NCBI RefSeq assembly: GCF_900589395.1
Contig: NZ_UUIS01000061.1
Coordinates: 180,319-244,318, forward strand
Source: Pseudomonas viridiflava
GTDB taxonomy: Bacteria; Pseudomonadota; Gammaproteobacteria; Pseudomonadales; Pseudomonadaceae
Length of the DNA stretch: 64,000 nt
Reading direction: 5' to 3'
The notes under the pieces are model-generated. The model was not told the DNA's origin. It did no database searches and saw only the letters and a list, made by a program, of their open reading frames with translations. A program made the translations under genes and the position numbers. Below, one piece after another: positions 27,897 to 36,526 of this stretch (position 1 is the stretch's first letter; each line of letters starts with the position of its first letter).

Positions 27897-28153
27897 TGGA
27901 TGGCATCCGACTTGAACAGGATATTGGCGATGGGGGCGGACTTGGACGCGCATTCCTGCGGGCCCATGTAACCGGTGCGCTGGTCTTCGGGCAGGTTGCG
28001 CACTTCCCAGGCGATCAGCGCCTGCATCGACAGCTCGCGCTGCTCCTGGGTCAGCTTGCGACCGTCGGACCATTTGCCGATCTCGACGGCCAGCTTGAGG
28101 CTTTCATAGACATCGGGGGTGATGTTTTCAATCATTTCTGCAAAAGAGGACAT
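27893..28153 (-). CDS. DUF1315 family protein (YeaC-like)
   Basis: An 86 aa protein matching DUF1315 (E. coli YeaC): MIENITPDVYESLKLAVEIG, then WSDGRKLTQEQRELSMQALIAWE and a GYMGPQECASKS segment. The ATG at 28153 has GAGAG about 8 bases upstream; a GTG three codons earlier is possible. The stop overlaps the DUF2797 start, and the three-gene block DUF1315-DUF2797-pepN is likely co-transcribed. Function unknown. Confidence 0.85.
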   Translation of the reverse strand: MSSFAEMIENITPDVYESLKLAVEIGKWSDGRKLTQEQRELSMQALIAWEVRNLPEDQRTGYMGPQECASKSAPIANILFKSDAIH

Positions 28154-28238
28154 GTTCAACACTCTCTACGGGATGGCGCCAGTTTAACGCCGATCGAGTG
28201 GCGGGGCACCGGGGATTGAAAAACTAGCGGATGGAGCA

Positions 28239-28405
28239 GTAGGAGCGCGCTTGCCCGCGACCGGCTGCGTTAGCAGTCGTAAATTTGTGGCGTTTCATAG
28301 ATCCCGGATGGGGTAGCAATCATAAATTTATGGCGTTTCCGAGATTTTGCGAGCGCTACGCACTCGGTCGCGGTGGCCCGGCATTCCGGCAGAGCGCGCT
28401 CCTAC
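28239..28405. repeat. palindromic intergenic repeat, copy 2
   Basis: Begins GTAGGAGCGCGCTTGCCCGC exactly as copy 1 and ends in GCAGAGCGCGCTCCTAC. The interior repeats GCTGCGTTAGCAGTCGTAAA and GCGAGCGCTACGCACTCGGT. The right arm carries the variant GTGGCCCGGCATTCCGGCAG in place of the simple arm. It lies between the DUF1315 promoter region and the TPR gene end. Confidence 0.8.
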
Positions 28406-28419
28406 AAGGGCTCGGCGGT

Positions 28420-29343
28420 TCAGAAATCCCGGGACAGTTTCACCTGCGCCAGTTCCTTGTCCATCGTGCGGCGGAAGATCTGCGGGGCGGCGAAGGTGTA
28501 GATGGCAAAACCCAGCCACAGCCAGTCGATCATCTGCGCCACCTGCGGGTAGCCCTGGCTGCTGACGGTCAGTACGGTGACCCGGTAGCAGACGAACATC
28601 ACCAGCAGCAGGACGATGGCGCGGGTGCTGCCGCGCTCGATCAGCCAGCGGTTGAAACGCCACCAGACGCCCATGAACACATTGCTGCGCGCCTTGACCT
28701 CGGTCAGCAGGCCCAGCGCCGCCACGCTGTTGGGGTCTTCCTGCAGGGCCCAGGCAGCGTGCTCGCGGGCACCCTGCACATTGCCTTCACGCAGCAGCAG
28801 ATGCCCCAGCACCACGATGGCGCCAATGTGCGCAGGATCGGCCTGCAACGCCTGGCGGGCGTACAACTGCGCCTTGCCATAGTCGCCGCAGGCGCGGTGA
28901 TAATCGGCCATGGCGGTCAGGTTGGCCGCGTCATCGGGCTGCAACTCCAGGGCCTTTTCCAGCAACGGCAGGCTCTCGCTCAACCGCCCGGTCAACTGGT
29001 ACAGGTCGGCCAGGCTGCGGTAACCGCGCGGCTGCATGGGCTCCAGGTCGAGCAACTGCAACAGGTGCTGCTCAGCGCTCTTGAACTGGCGCGAGGCAAC
29101 GTCGATCTGCCCGGCGGCGTAATGCGCCAGCGCCAGGCCCGGGTCATGGGCCAGCGCCAGGCGCGACTCATGGCGGGCGGCGTGCAGGCGGCGCATGTTC
29201 AGCAGGCACACCGCCAGCAAGGCATGCGCCTCAGCCGACTCCGGATCATTGGCCAGCAACTGGCGCAGGCTGTCGATGGCCCCGTCGACATGCCCGGTGT
29301 TCAGCCGCTGATAGGCGACTTCCAGCAAATAATCGTTGTTCAT
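28420..29343 (-). CDS. TPR-repeat protein with C-terminal membrane helices
   Basis: A 307 aa protein. At least five tetratricopeptide repeats occupy residues 1-205 (for example DPESAEAHALLAVCLLNMRR, LEKALELQPDDAANLTAMAD, RQALQADPAHIGAIVVLGHL). Two hydrophobic segments follow near 235-255 and 268-290. The ATG overlaps the stop of the upstream membrane-protein gene (ATGA). Third gene of a coupled AAA-membrane-TPR set. Presumably cytoplasmic repeats anchored to the inner membrane; the partner is unknown. Confidence 0.8.
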   Translation of the reverse strand: MNNDYLLEVAYQRLNTGHVDGAIDSLRQLLANDPESAEAHALLAVCLLNMRRLHAARHESRLALAHDPGLALAHYAAGQIDVASRQFKSAEQHLLQLLDLEPMQPRGYRSLADLYQLTGRLSESLPLLEKALELQPDDAANLTAMADYHRACGDYGKAQLYARQALQADPAHIGAIVVLGHLLLREGNVQGAREHAAWALQEDPNSVAALGLLTEVKARSNVFMGVWWRFNRWLIERGSTRAIVLLLVMFVCYRVTVLTVSSQGYPQVAQMIDWLWLGFAIYTFAAPQIFRRTMDKELAQVKLSRDF

Positions 29344-29828
29344 CAGCTCATCACCAGAAACCAGAGGTCCGAAGGCACCAGCTTGAGCACCGCACCGCGC
29401 AGCAGGAACGCCCCGCCCAGCGCCACCAGCGGCGCAAAGCGATTGAGCTGGCCGCCGTAGTACTGATACAGCTCGATGGTGGCGCTTTGCTGGGTGAACA
29501 GCACATAGCCGATCGACAGCTTCCACACCACCATGATCAGAATGGCGTATTGCAGCTGGATCTGGCTGTTCAGGTAACCGGTGTTGAGCAGCCACAGCAG
29601 CGCCACGGCGATGATCACGCTGCCGACCAGGCCGACGCCCGCCCAGATCCACTCCTTGACCCGGTTGGGGCAGCCCACGGCAATGGAGTTGAGTACAAAC
29701 CACGGCAGGCCCAGCCACAGCCCGCCCATCATCAGGCCCAGCAATGGCCAGAACGGTGACACGGCAAACCTGGCCAGCGCCCCGGGGCGCGGTTCGTCTT
29801 CGATGCGGTACACGCTGTCAGTGGCCAT
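29343..29828 (-). CDS. four-helix inner-membrane protein
   Basis: A 161 aa membrane protein with hydrophobic segments near residues 24-48, 63-86, 93-115 and 130-155. I do not recognise the family. It starts with ATG inside the TGATG overlap with the AAA ATPase gene and ends in an ATGA overlap with the TPR gene, so the three products are almost certainly made together. Confidence 0.72.
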   Translation of the reverse strand: MATDSVYRIEDEPRPGALARFAVSPFWPLLGLMMGGLWLGLPWFVLNSIAVGCPNRVKEWIWAGVGLVGSVIIAVALLWLLNTGYLNSQIQLQYAILIMVVWKLSIGYVLFTQQSATIELYQYYGGQLNRFAPLVALGGAFLLRGAVLKLVPSDLWFLVMS

Positions 29829-31174
29829 CAACGCCCCTTGCCATGTTTGTCGAGAAAGGCCAGCACTTCATCGTATTGATTGCCTTCGTTGGCATAGCGC
29901 GCGTAATTGCGCGCCGTGGTCAGCCATTCCAGGGTGGTGGCCCGTACTTCCTTGAGCGCCTGCTTGAAGTGCCGGTCGCTGATCGGCTGTTCGCTGCCCT
30001 GCCCGATCGACTCTTCGATGGCTTCGTCGGCGGCGGTTTCCACCAGTTCGCCCAGGTCGGCGCCAGAGAACCCCGGGGTGTTCTTGGCCAGAAAGGCAAA
30101 GTCGATGTCGGCGGCCAGCGGCCGGCCCTTGACCATCAGTTGCAGCATGGTCTCGCGCGCCACACGGTCCGGTGGCGGGACGAACAAGGTGCGATCGAAG
30201 CGCCCCGGCCGGCGGAAGGCCGAGTCAACCGACCACGGCACGTTGGTTGCCGCCAGGATCAGCACGCCCTTGTTGTCGTTGGTAAAGCCGTCCATTTCCG
30301 AGAGGAACTGGCTGACCAGCTTGGACGAGGTCGAGTCGCGGGTATTGGAGCGTTTGCCGCCCAGCGCCTCGACTTCATCGAAGAACATCACCGCGGGCGC
30401 CTGGGCCCGGGCCTGTTCGAACAAGGCATGCAGCTTGCGCTCGGACTCGCCGATGTACATGTCCAGCACGTCGGAGATCGCCACGTTGAAGAAAGTGGCC
30501 TTGCACTCGCCGGCCGTGGCCCGCGCCAGCATGGTCTTGCCGCAGCCGGGCGGCCCGTACAGCAGCACGCCGCCGCCGACACGCTTGCGAAAGCGCTCGA
30601 ACAGGCCGGGCTTCTGGTACGGCAGGATGATCTTCTTGTGGATGGTCTTTTTCAGCTCGTCCAGGCCGCCGATGTCGGCAAAGGTGACGCGCTCGTTCTC
30701 CGGCACCAGCAGGCGGCGCACTTCGGTCTGGTCGGTGTCATCGTTGGAGATCACCCGCAAGCGCGGGCGGCCTTCACCGCTGTTGATGTCGGTGACCGAG
30801 ACGTTGAGCCGTCGCCACAGCGCCATGTCTTCCAGCGCCGGGTTGGCATTGATGGCCGCCCGGTACTCCACCAGCGCTTCGCGCTGCCGCCCCAGTTCGG
30901 CCAGGGCGCGGGCGCGCAGCAGTTGCATCGGCGGCGCGTCGCCGGTGGCCAGGTCCAGGGCCTTCTGCGCGTTGCCGGCCGTCAGGTACAGCTGTGCCGC
31001 CACCGGTTTGAGGGGTTCGTGGCCGGGCTGATCGAGGTCGTCGGGCAGCAGCTTCAACCCGCGGGCCGTGTCGCCACGCTCCAGGCACGCCTTGAGCAGC
31101 AGGCCGATCAGCGCGACGTTGCCGGGGGATGCCAGCAGCGCGGCTTGCAGTTGATCCAGCGTCGAGTCATCCAT
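29828..31174 (-). CDS. AAA ATPase with N-terminal TPR-like region
   Basis: A 448 aa protein. The first ~130 residues are helical TPR-like repeats (LYLTAGNAQKALDLATGDAP, LGRQREALVEYRAAINANPA). A single classical AAA module follows: Walker A GPPGCGKT near 205-212, Walker B FFDEVEAL near 261, and an SRH-type arginine region RRPGRFDRTLF near 317. The AAA domain resembles CDC48/ARC/26S-type ATPases; no protease domain is attached. The ATG at 31174 has AAGGA 6 bases upstream. Likely a chaperone or disassembly motor for the two coupled membrane proteins. Confidence 0.83.
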   Translation of the reverse strand: MDDSTLDQLQAALLASPGNVALIGLLLKACLERGDTARGLKLLPDDLDQPGHEPLKPVAAQLYLTAGNAQKALDLATGDAPPMQLLRARALAELGRQREALVEYRAAINANPALEDMALWRRLNVSVTDINSGEGRPRLRVISNDDTDQTEVRRLLVPENERVTFADIGGLDELKKTIHKKIILPYQKPGLFERFRKRVGGGVLLYGPPGCGKTMLARATAGECKATFFNVAISDVLDMYIGESERKLHALFEQARAQAPAVMFFDEVEALGGKRSNTRDSTSSKLVSQFLSEMDGFTNDNKGVLILAATNVPWSVDSAFRRPGRFDRTLFVPPPDRVARETMLQLMVKGRPLAADIDFAFLAKNTPGFSGADLGELVETAADEAIEESIGQGSEQPISDRHFKQALKEVRATTLEWLTTARNYARYANEGNQYDEVLAFLDKHGKGR

Positions 31175-31222
31175 GGTCAATCCTTGTGACAGCCAATGGC
31201 TGAGTGAATGGGCAAACAGCGT

Positions 31223-32194
31223 TTACCGGCTGGCCTCGGGGCGTTGGACATCGACCCAGACGAATTTGTCCGGGTCGATCTGCGTTTCCTGGTCCAGCCG
31301 GTAGGCCACCAGCTTGCCGTACAGCACGGCGCTGTAATCCAGGCAGGCCAGGTTGGGCCGGATCGGCGCCGGAATGCCGCTGCGCCAGTAATGGCCGACG
31401 AACAACAGCGGCTCGTCGATGCCGTAGCGCAGCAAGGCGTTCTTGTCCGAGGTCGACAGCGGCGTCTTGGCCACTCCTTCAGGCAGCGCGTCAGGCTGGA
31501 ACACGATGTCGCCATAGGTCTGCGGGTCGTCTTCCCAGAACTTGGTGCGGAAGAACTCGCGGGTCAGGCCGTCGCCGCCGGTCAGGGTCAGGCCGTGCGG
31601 CAGGCGCATGTCGGTGCCGCGCAGCAGGCGGTTGAAGACATTGCTGGCAAAACTGCCGGGAATCGCCGAGGCCTGGATGAAATGCCGGTCGATGCGCCCG
31701 CAGCCATGCAGGCCGCGCAGCGGCTCGATCAGGTTCGGGTCCCAGCAGGCATGCACGGCACGGAAGCGCCCGGCATCGATGAACAGCGGCAACTCGTAGA
31801 ACCAGTCGATGAACTCGCGCCACTCGTGCGGGTACTGCTCGAACTGCGCCAGTGTCTCGCCGATCAGCTTTTCATGCCGGGGTGTGTGCTCGCGTACGTA
31901 GTGCTGGCCGCTCTGTGGCAAGGCTGGCGTCACCCAGCCCAGCGCGTTGAATTCATGGTTGCCCATGATGCACAGCGCCTGGCCGGCCTGGACCATGTCG
32001 CGCACGATGTGCAGCGACTCGCGGATGCGGGGGCCGCGGTCGATGATATCGCCCAGAAACAGCGCCATGCGCCGGGGATGACGCCACACGCCCGCCTCAC
32101 AGCGATAACCGAGTTGCTCCAGCAGTCGCTCCAGGGTCTGGGCACACCCGTGCACGTCCCCGATCAGATCGTAGCTACGCGCGGGATCGAGCAT
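31223..32194 (-). CDS. metallophosphoesterase (PPP-like phosphatase)
   Basis: A 323 aa protein with the calcineurin-like motif set: DLIGDVHGCAQTLERLL near residues 9-25, LGDIIDRGP near 50-58 and GNHEFNALGW near 80-90, plus a later GHYWRSG. This resembles bacterial PPP phosphatases and ApaH-related enzymes; the substrate cannot be read from sequence. The ATG overlaps the nadK stop (TGATG), so the two genes are translationally coupled. Confidence 0.83.
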   Translation of the reverse strand: MLDPARSYDLIGDVHGCAQTLERLLEQLGYRCEAGVWRHPRRMALFLGDIIDRGPRIRESLHIVRDMVQAGQALCIMGNHEFNALGWVTPALPQSGQHYVREHTPRHEKLIGETLAQFEQYPHEWREFIDWFYELPLFIDAGRFRAVHACWDPNLIEPLRGLHGCGRIDRHFIQASAIPGSFASNVFNRLLRGTDMRLPHGLTLTGGDGLTREFFRTKFWEDDPQTYGDIVFQPDALPEGVAKTPLSTSDKNALLRYGIDEPLLFVGHYWRSGIPAPIRPNLACLDYSAVLYGKLVAYRLDQETQIDPDKFVWVDVQRPEASR

Positions 32195-33087
32195 CAGTCG
32201 TCTCCTCTCCCACCGAGGCGACTGCCCCAACCGAGTTTGGTACGGCACACTTCGTAATAGTTGTGATCCAGCGGATGGATCAGGCGCAGCTTCTGCGACT
32301 TCTTGCTGACCGTGACGGTGTCGCCCGGCGCACAGGTGAAATGGTTCTGGCCGTCGCAGGACACTTGCGGGTAGATGGTCATGTCCTTGGCCACCACGAT
32401 CTTCAATTCACTGTTGCCGTCCACCACGATAGGCCGGCCCGACAGCGTGTGCGGGTACATCGGCACGATCACGATGGCGTCGAGCTTGGGGTGCATGATC
32501 GGCCCACCAGCCGACAGCGCGTAGGCGGTCGAGCCGGTGGGGGTGGCGACGATCAGGCCGTCGGCCTTCTGGCTGCAGACGAACTGGCCGTCGATCCAGA
32601 TCTCGAACTCGATCATGCGCGTCGACTTGCCCGGGTGCAGCACCACATCGTTGAGCGCATCGCCCTGGCCGATGGCTTCGCCGTGCCGGCGCACCTCGGC
32701 CTGCAGCAAGAAGCGGTTCTCGACCAGGTAGTGGCCGTCCAGCACCTCGGCGACCTTTATCTCCAGCTCGTCGGGGCGGATGTCGGTCAGAAAACCCAGG
32801 TGCCCACGGTTGATGCCCAGCACCGGCACATTGTGCCTGGCCAGCGCCCGCGCCGCGCCCAACAGGCTGCCGTCGCCGCCGACCACGATCACGAGATCAC
32901 AGACCTCGCCAAGCATCTTGCGCGACGAAGTCTGCAGGCCGTGGCCGGGCAAGACTTCGGCAATGGTGTCTTCGAGGATCACATGCAGATGCCGGTCCAG
33001 GAGGAATCTCTTGAGTCGGCGCACCGTCTCCAGCACCTGGGCACTGCCCAGGCGACCGATGATGCCGATATTACGAAAATGCTCCAT
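32194..33087 (-). CDS. nadK: NAD kinase
   Basis: A 297 aa enzyme, close to the usual Pseudomonas length, that phosphorylates NAD to NADP using ATP. The nucleotide motif GGDGSLLGAAR is near residues 72-82, NRGHLGFLTD near 98, and the glycine-rich LIVATPTGSTAYALSAGGP near 180. The ATG at 33087 (MEHFRNIGIIGR) is the standard family start; an upstream extension is not conserved in character. Confidence 0.95.
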   Translation of the reverse strand: MEHFRNIGIIGRLGSAQVLETVRRLKRFLLDRHLHVILEDTIAEVLPGHGLQTSSRKMLGEVCDLVIVVGGDGSLLGAARALARHNVPVLGINRGHLGFLTDIRPDELEIKVAEVLDGHYLVENRFLLQAEVRRHGEAIGQGDALNDVVLHPGKSTRMIEFEIWIDGQFVCSQKADGLIVATPTGSTAYALSAGGPIMHPKLDAIVIVPMYPHTLSGRPIVVDGNSELKIVVAKDMTIYPQVSCDGQNHFTCAPGDTVTVSKKSQKLRLIHPLDHNYYEVCRTKLGWGSRLGGRGDD

Positions 33088-33192
33088 GAGGCTCCTGCTA
33101 GGTCTGCAAAACAGTGTCAAGGCAAGGATTATGGCGAAACGCCCGGTACGCGGCAAACGCGGCCTTGATTATCGACCCGCGCGGTGACAGTT

Positions 33193-33255
33193 GCAGGAGC
33201 GCGCTTGCCGGTATGCCGGACCACCGCGACCGGCTGCGCAGCAGGCGTAAAATCT
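33193..33255. repeat. partial intergenic repeat, copy 3
   Basis: GCAGGAGCGCGCTTGCCGGT, then ATGCCGGACCACCGCGACCG and GCTGCGCAGCAGGCGTAAAA: one arm of the repeat family seen at 24131, 28239 and 57656, with no matching second arm. It lies exactly at the edge of the AT-rich immunity-gene block, next to the last gene of the array. Confidence 0.65.
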
Positions 33256-33261
33256 CAGCGC

Positions 33262-33714
33262 TCAATCACCTTCTCCCAACACACTCAACAACCCCACCTT
33301 ATCGATGAACTCGACAATGTCCGGCACAGCGCCCTCATCGGCCTCACTCACAGCAGCAGACATCATGGCGCCCTGCCCTGAATCCTTGTACGCCTGGTGC
33401 GCGAAGAACCCGGTGACCAACAGCACGAGAATCAGGCTGTCTTGCTCGATGCTGCCGGCGGCAAAGTTGCGCTCTGCCAACGGGCCATTTTGCAGCTCAT
33501 CGCAATCAAGGTAATGGGCCAGCGCGGCGCCTGTCACCGTTCGGTCAGACAACCATTGCCAGCAAAGGTTGATGGCCTGCTTGCAGGTTTCATGGGTGGC
33601 GGCGGATGACTTGAGGTTGTCCAGCGCGTGATCGAGCACGAGCAGAAAGACAGCGGCCTTTTTGATCCAGGGCATGGCGTGGAGGCGGGCTGAAATGGTT
33701 GCTTTGCGGGTCAC
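33262..33714 (-). CDS. Imm6-like immunity protein
   Basis: A 150 aa protein, helical, with KKAAVFLLVLDHALDNLKSS, then ETCKQAINLCWQWLSDRTVTG and a second hydrophobic stretch DSLILVLLVTGFFAHQAY. The Trp-rich CWQW segment recalls the Imm6 family of polymorphic-toxin immunity proteins, a match from memory. The GTG at 33714 is chosen because AAGGA lies about 8 bases upstream; the frame extends 27 codons further without a better site. Last gene of the immunity array; no cognate toxin is visible beside it. Confidence 0.5.
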   Translation of the reverse strand: MTRKATISARLHAMPWIKKAAVFLLVLDHALDNLKSSAATHETCKQAINLCWQWLSDRTVTGAALAHYLDCDELQNGPLAERNFAAGSIEQDSLILVLLVTGFFAHQAYKDSGQGAMMSAAVSEADEGAVPDIVEFIDKVGLLSVLGEGD

Positions 33715-33791
33715 AAGCGTTTCCTTGTGGGCGTTAGCCCATTGATTCCGACCGAGCCTGATCACCTTGCCAACGATCTTTGCGGGCCCCA

Positions 33792-34274
33792 TCAACCAAG
33801 CAAAAAGTCTTGTGTATCCACAGCTTCTACAAAGCCGTTGGTGACCAGGACACCCAGGCCAAGCTCAGGATCAAACGTCGCATCACCAATAAACCCCACC
33901 TGGCGTACACCCTCATCAAAGGCATACATGACTTTAATGCACCTCAAGCACACCAGGTCACGCATGCCCTCTACCTCACGCACGCTGGGCGCCTTGGCAT
34001 CAACCTCATGAGCATCAAAACAGGCTCGGTAGGCGCAGAGATGGTCCAGGTAATGCTTGAGAATAGCCTCTTCTACCTGTGCACAAATCGACGCTTTGTT
34101 TGCAACAAACTCGCGATACGCAAGCCGCTGCGTTTGCGAGATGGGCGCGTCGTCAAAGGTCTGGATAACCAGTTCTACGTCAAGACGACGCCCAAGAAAG
34201 ACCACCTCACATACACCCTGCCAAATACCGTCGAAATGCAGCTCACCAAAATCCTGATCCTGAATAACACTCAT
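33792..34274 (-). CDS. DUF6985-like immunity-type protein
   Basis: A 160 aa acidic protein. The pattern FGELHFDGIWQGVCEVVFLG at the start, TQRLAYREFVANK in the middle and FDEGVRQVGFIGDATFDPELG near the end resemble the DUF6985/DUF2004 group often found as immunity genes beside polymorphic toxins. It stands alone here, with fossil immunity sequence upstream and the Imm6-like gene downstream. The family match is from memory. Confidence 0.5.
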   Translation of the reverse strand: MSVIQDQDFGELHFDGIWQGVCEVVFLGRRLDVELVIQTFDDAPISQTQRLAYREFVANKASICAQVEEAILKHYLDHLCAYRACFDAHEVDAKAPSVREVEGMRDLVCLRCIKVMYAFDEGVRQVGFIGDATFDPELGLGVLVTNGFVEAVDTQDFLLG

Positions 34275-34295
34275 CGCCTGCCCCTGACCAAGCCT

Positions 34296-34383
34296 TCAGA
34301 GCCGCAATACCTTCAAGGCACCCAACGCCTGAAAAACAACATCATTTGAATGCTGATCAGACAGCGTGCCATGGAGATAATTC
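34296..34383 (-). pseudogene. C-terminal fossil of an unidentified immunity gene
   Basis: Immediately after the Imm11 fossil the next frame reads NYLHGTLSDQHSNDVVFQAL followed by GALKVLRL and a stop. It has no start codon and no upstream body, so it looks like the tail of another immunity gene left by a deletion. The call is tentative because it is only about 28 codons. Confidence 0.35.
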
Positions 34384-34834
34384 AGGTGACGGTGACACGG
34401 CCATCATCAAACGAAGCAAAAACAGCCCCTGTTACACCCGCTGCTTCAAAACGCTTTTTTACTGCTTCGCTGACAATGATTGCCTCAAGGTCGTGTGCAA
34501 GCCTGAAAATATGACGAGAACCGGCTTTTCGACTATCGATTTTCAGGTTGAAGAATGCACACTACTCGCCGCCCCTGTCTGGCCTGACGGGATCATCGAC
34601 TTCGTATTGACGGTATTCAGACGGTGCTTCATCGACGCAATCAATTGGCGTTTCAATGATCATCAAAAAGTAATCGCCACACGTGCTTGCACCTTCTACC
34701 TGCACCGTTTCAAAAACAACATGGCAGTAAGGTTCATCGACCTCGGGCAACCCCGCCAGCGAGCAGACGGCCTTCGCGCTGAGAACGGGGGCGCTGGCGT
34801 AACCGTGAGCCCTGTGATTTTGCAGGACACGTCA
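34382..34834 (-). pseudogene. frameshifted Imm11 (DUF1629)-like immunity gene
   Basis: One frame reads AVCSLAGLPEVDEPYCHVVF and on through SEYRQYEVDDPVRPDRGGE before a stop; the next frame then continues CAFFNLKIDSRKAGSRHIF, RLAHDLEAIIVSEAVKKRFE and AAGVTGAVFASFDDG to a stop at 34382. The second part has the shape of Imm11/DUF1629 proteins (an FRL..., IIVS, tGvvF pattern). The upstream half has no start codon and an in-frame TGA near 34835, so both truncation and frameshift are present. Confidence 0.6.
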
Positions 34835-34939
34835 CTCCACAAGTAAGCGTTCCCTAAACCTCACCGAACTCACTCTGGAGGGTGCGCTCAGCCAGGGTGT
34901 GCGGGTGAAGGCAGGGATACGTTCAATCCAGAACGCACC

Positions 34940-35335
34940 TTAACTGTCGGGCAATACGTTATCCAAATAAGCCGCACGCTCCAGGCTCATCCCCGCCACA
35001 CAGTTATTAATCGTTGTCAGGTAAGCAGCCTGCCCAACCTCTATTTCAAAGGCTTCAAGTGTGCAATGGGTATCACGCCACCTTAGCCATGCGCGCTGAG
35101 AATCTTTTAGCTTCGCTTTGAATTCATCACCCAGTCCAGTATCTGACCGATACTGACGTTGAGCCCTGGCTATTAATTTTTTATAACTGTCGTTTAGGCG
35201 GGCATCGGCATTATTCTTTTCTGCCTTTGCACACGCGTCAACTTCTTGGCTCGTAGCGCTAGCGATGCACTCAGCATGCGCTGGCAGACAATAAAGCGAA
35301 GCTAAAACCAAAATAACGCTAACATTTATTTTCAC
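34940..35335 (-). CDS. LprI-type lysozyme-inhibitor-like exported protein (DUF1311)
   Basis: A 131 aa protein with a signal peptide (MKINVSVILVLASLYCLPAHA) and the LprI N-terminal/DUF1311 pattern: ECIASATSQEVDACAKAE, LNDSYKKLIARAQRQY, LKDSQRAWLRWRDTHC and NNCVAGMSLERAAYL. Four Cys could form two disulfides. LprI-like proteins inhibit lysozyme; here the gene lies in an immunity array, so it may protect against a peptidoglycan-cleaving toxin, which is inference. Confidence 0.8.
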   Translation of the reverse strand: MKINVSVILVLASLYCLPAHAECIASATSQEVDACAKAEKNNADARLNDSYKKLIARAQRQYRSDTGLGDEFKAKLKDSQRAWLRWRDTHCTLEAFEIEVGQAAYLTTINNCVAGMSLERAAYLDNVLPDS

Positions 35336-35455
35336 ATCAGACGCCTAACGTTTTTTTGAGACAGGCCGTACGTTTCTGCCATTTTGCAAACACCGTCGTC
35401 GCCGGTGTACTTAGTCGCTGGATCAAGGGGTTCTGTCATGACTACATCCCGCCCA

Positions 35456-36472
35456 TCAATAGCAATGGTCAGTGGTTGAAACGCTCGCAGCTTCCTTGCT
35501 CAGGCGTTTTAGATTGTCGGCGGCCGTTTGATTACCTAGGCGGGCAGCCAGACGGTAACACGCTATTGCTCTGTCTAAGTCCATTGTTTTTAGTTCGCCT
35601 GTTTCCAAGGCGTAGCCCAAATAATTAGTCGCATCGGAAGATCCCATGGACACTGCACGAACAAGCTCATTTTCGGCCTGCTCGGGGTGCTGACACGGGC
35701 CATCGGCTGCAACGTTGTTGCCATAACAGTAGAAACCCGACAATCCGGCCGCGCCCTCTGCGAGCGTAGTGGAGGCCGCCTTGAAAAGCGCCTCGACCTT
35801 TTCCGTTTCCAGCTGTGGTGCCATCCCGGAAAGGCTCAGACTCGCAGCGTTCAAACTTGCCTGAGGATCTCCCGACGCCGCTGCACACACGTAGTTTTCC
35901 AATGCGGCCTCAAAGAATTCAGCGCTCAATGGATACTGCCCTGCACCGCCCAAGCCAGCGTATGCTCTACCGCGCTGGAAGCAAAAATGCTCACGACGGT
36001 TCAATGTTGGCTGGACGGCTGCTGAGAGATCTTTCTCGCGTATCGACCAATCTTCCATTCCTGCAAGCACCCAGCATGTTTGACGAGAAAAGTTGAAGAC
36101 TTTGATCTGGCTATTACTAGCGCGTTTATCAATAACCCTGGCATGATGATCGTCTACCGCTTCAATCTGTACACCGTCAGTCTTGCCCGAGGTGATTGGA
36201 TCCATCAGTGGGTAGGCCAACGATGCATTCGCTACATCAGTCGTTTGAGGTTCGAACCTATCGGTCCGTCCTGCTGGCTTCAAAACCAAAGCCTGCACCC
36301 TCACCGCCGTAAAGCGTTGCTGCACTTCAGGTGTGGCAGAAAACACCGTAAGAAATTTCGGAAAATCCTCAGACGGACAGGTTTCTGCATACGCACGGTC
36401 AAGAAATCCTCCCCAGCTACAGGCTGCAACTATTATCGCGAATACGTTAATTTTTCTGGAAACACGATTCAT
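35456..36472 (-). CDS. exported Sel1-like repeat protein
   Basis: A 338 aa protein with a signal peptide (NVFAIIVAACSWGGFLDRAYA). The C-terminal half carries Sel1-like repeats (ALENYVCAAASGDPQASLNA, ELVRAVSMGSSDATNYLGYA, AIACYRLAARLGNQTAADNL). The N-terminal domain (residues 30-165) is not recognised. Start ATG at 36472; a GTG three codons upstream is possible. Exported Sel1 proteins occur as immunity proteins of periplasm-acting effectors, which would fit this location, but no cognate toxin is identifiable. Confidence 0.7.
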   Translation of the reverse strand: MNRVSRKINVFAIIVAACSWGGFLDRAYAETCPSEDFPKFLTVFSATPEVQQRFTAVRVQALVLKPAGRTDRFEPQTTDVANASLAYPLMDPITSGKTDGVQIEAVDDHHARVIDKRASNSQIKVFNFSRQTCWVLAGMEDWSIREKDLSAAVQPTLNRREHFCFQRGRAYAGLGGAGQYPLSAEFFEAALENYVCAAASGDPQASLNAASLSLSGMAPQLETEKVEALFKAASTTLAEGAAGLSGFYCYGNNVAADGPCQHPEQAENELVRAVSMGSSDATNYLGYALETGELKTMDLDRAIACYRLAARLGNQTAADNLKRLSKEAASVSTTDHCY

Positions 36473-36526
36473 GTCAATCACTCGGAAAACACGGCAACAG
36501 GGACGTATCTACCTCTTTTGAACCCG

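Noticed and set aside
33780..34349. A 189-codon + strand frame across the immunity array edge
   Set aside because: It lies opposite the DUF6985-like gene, whose minus-strand reading has acidic immunity-type character, a start codon and proper coupling; the + strand reading has none.
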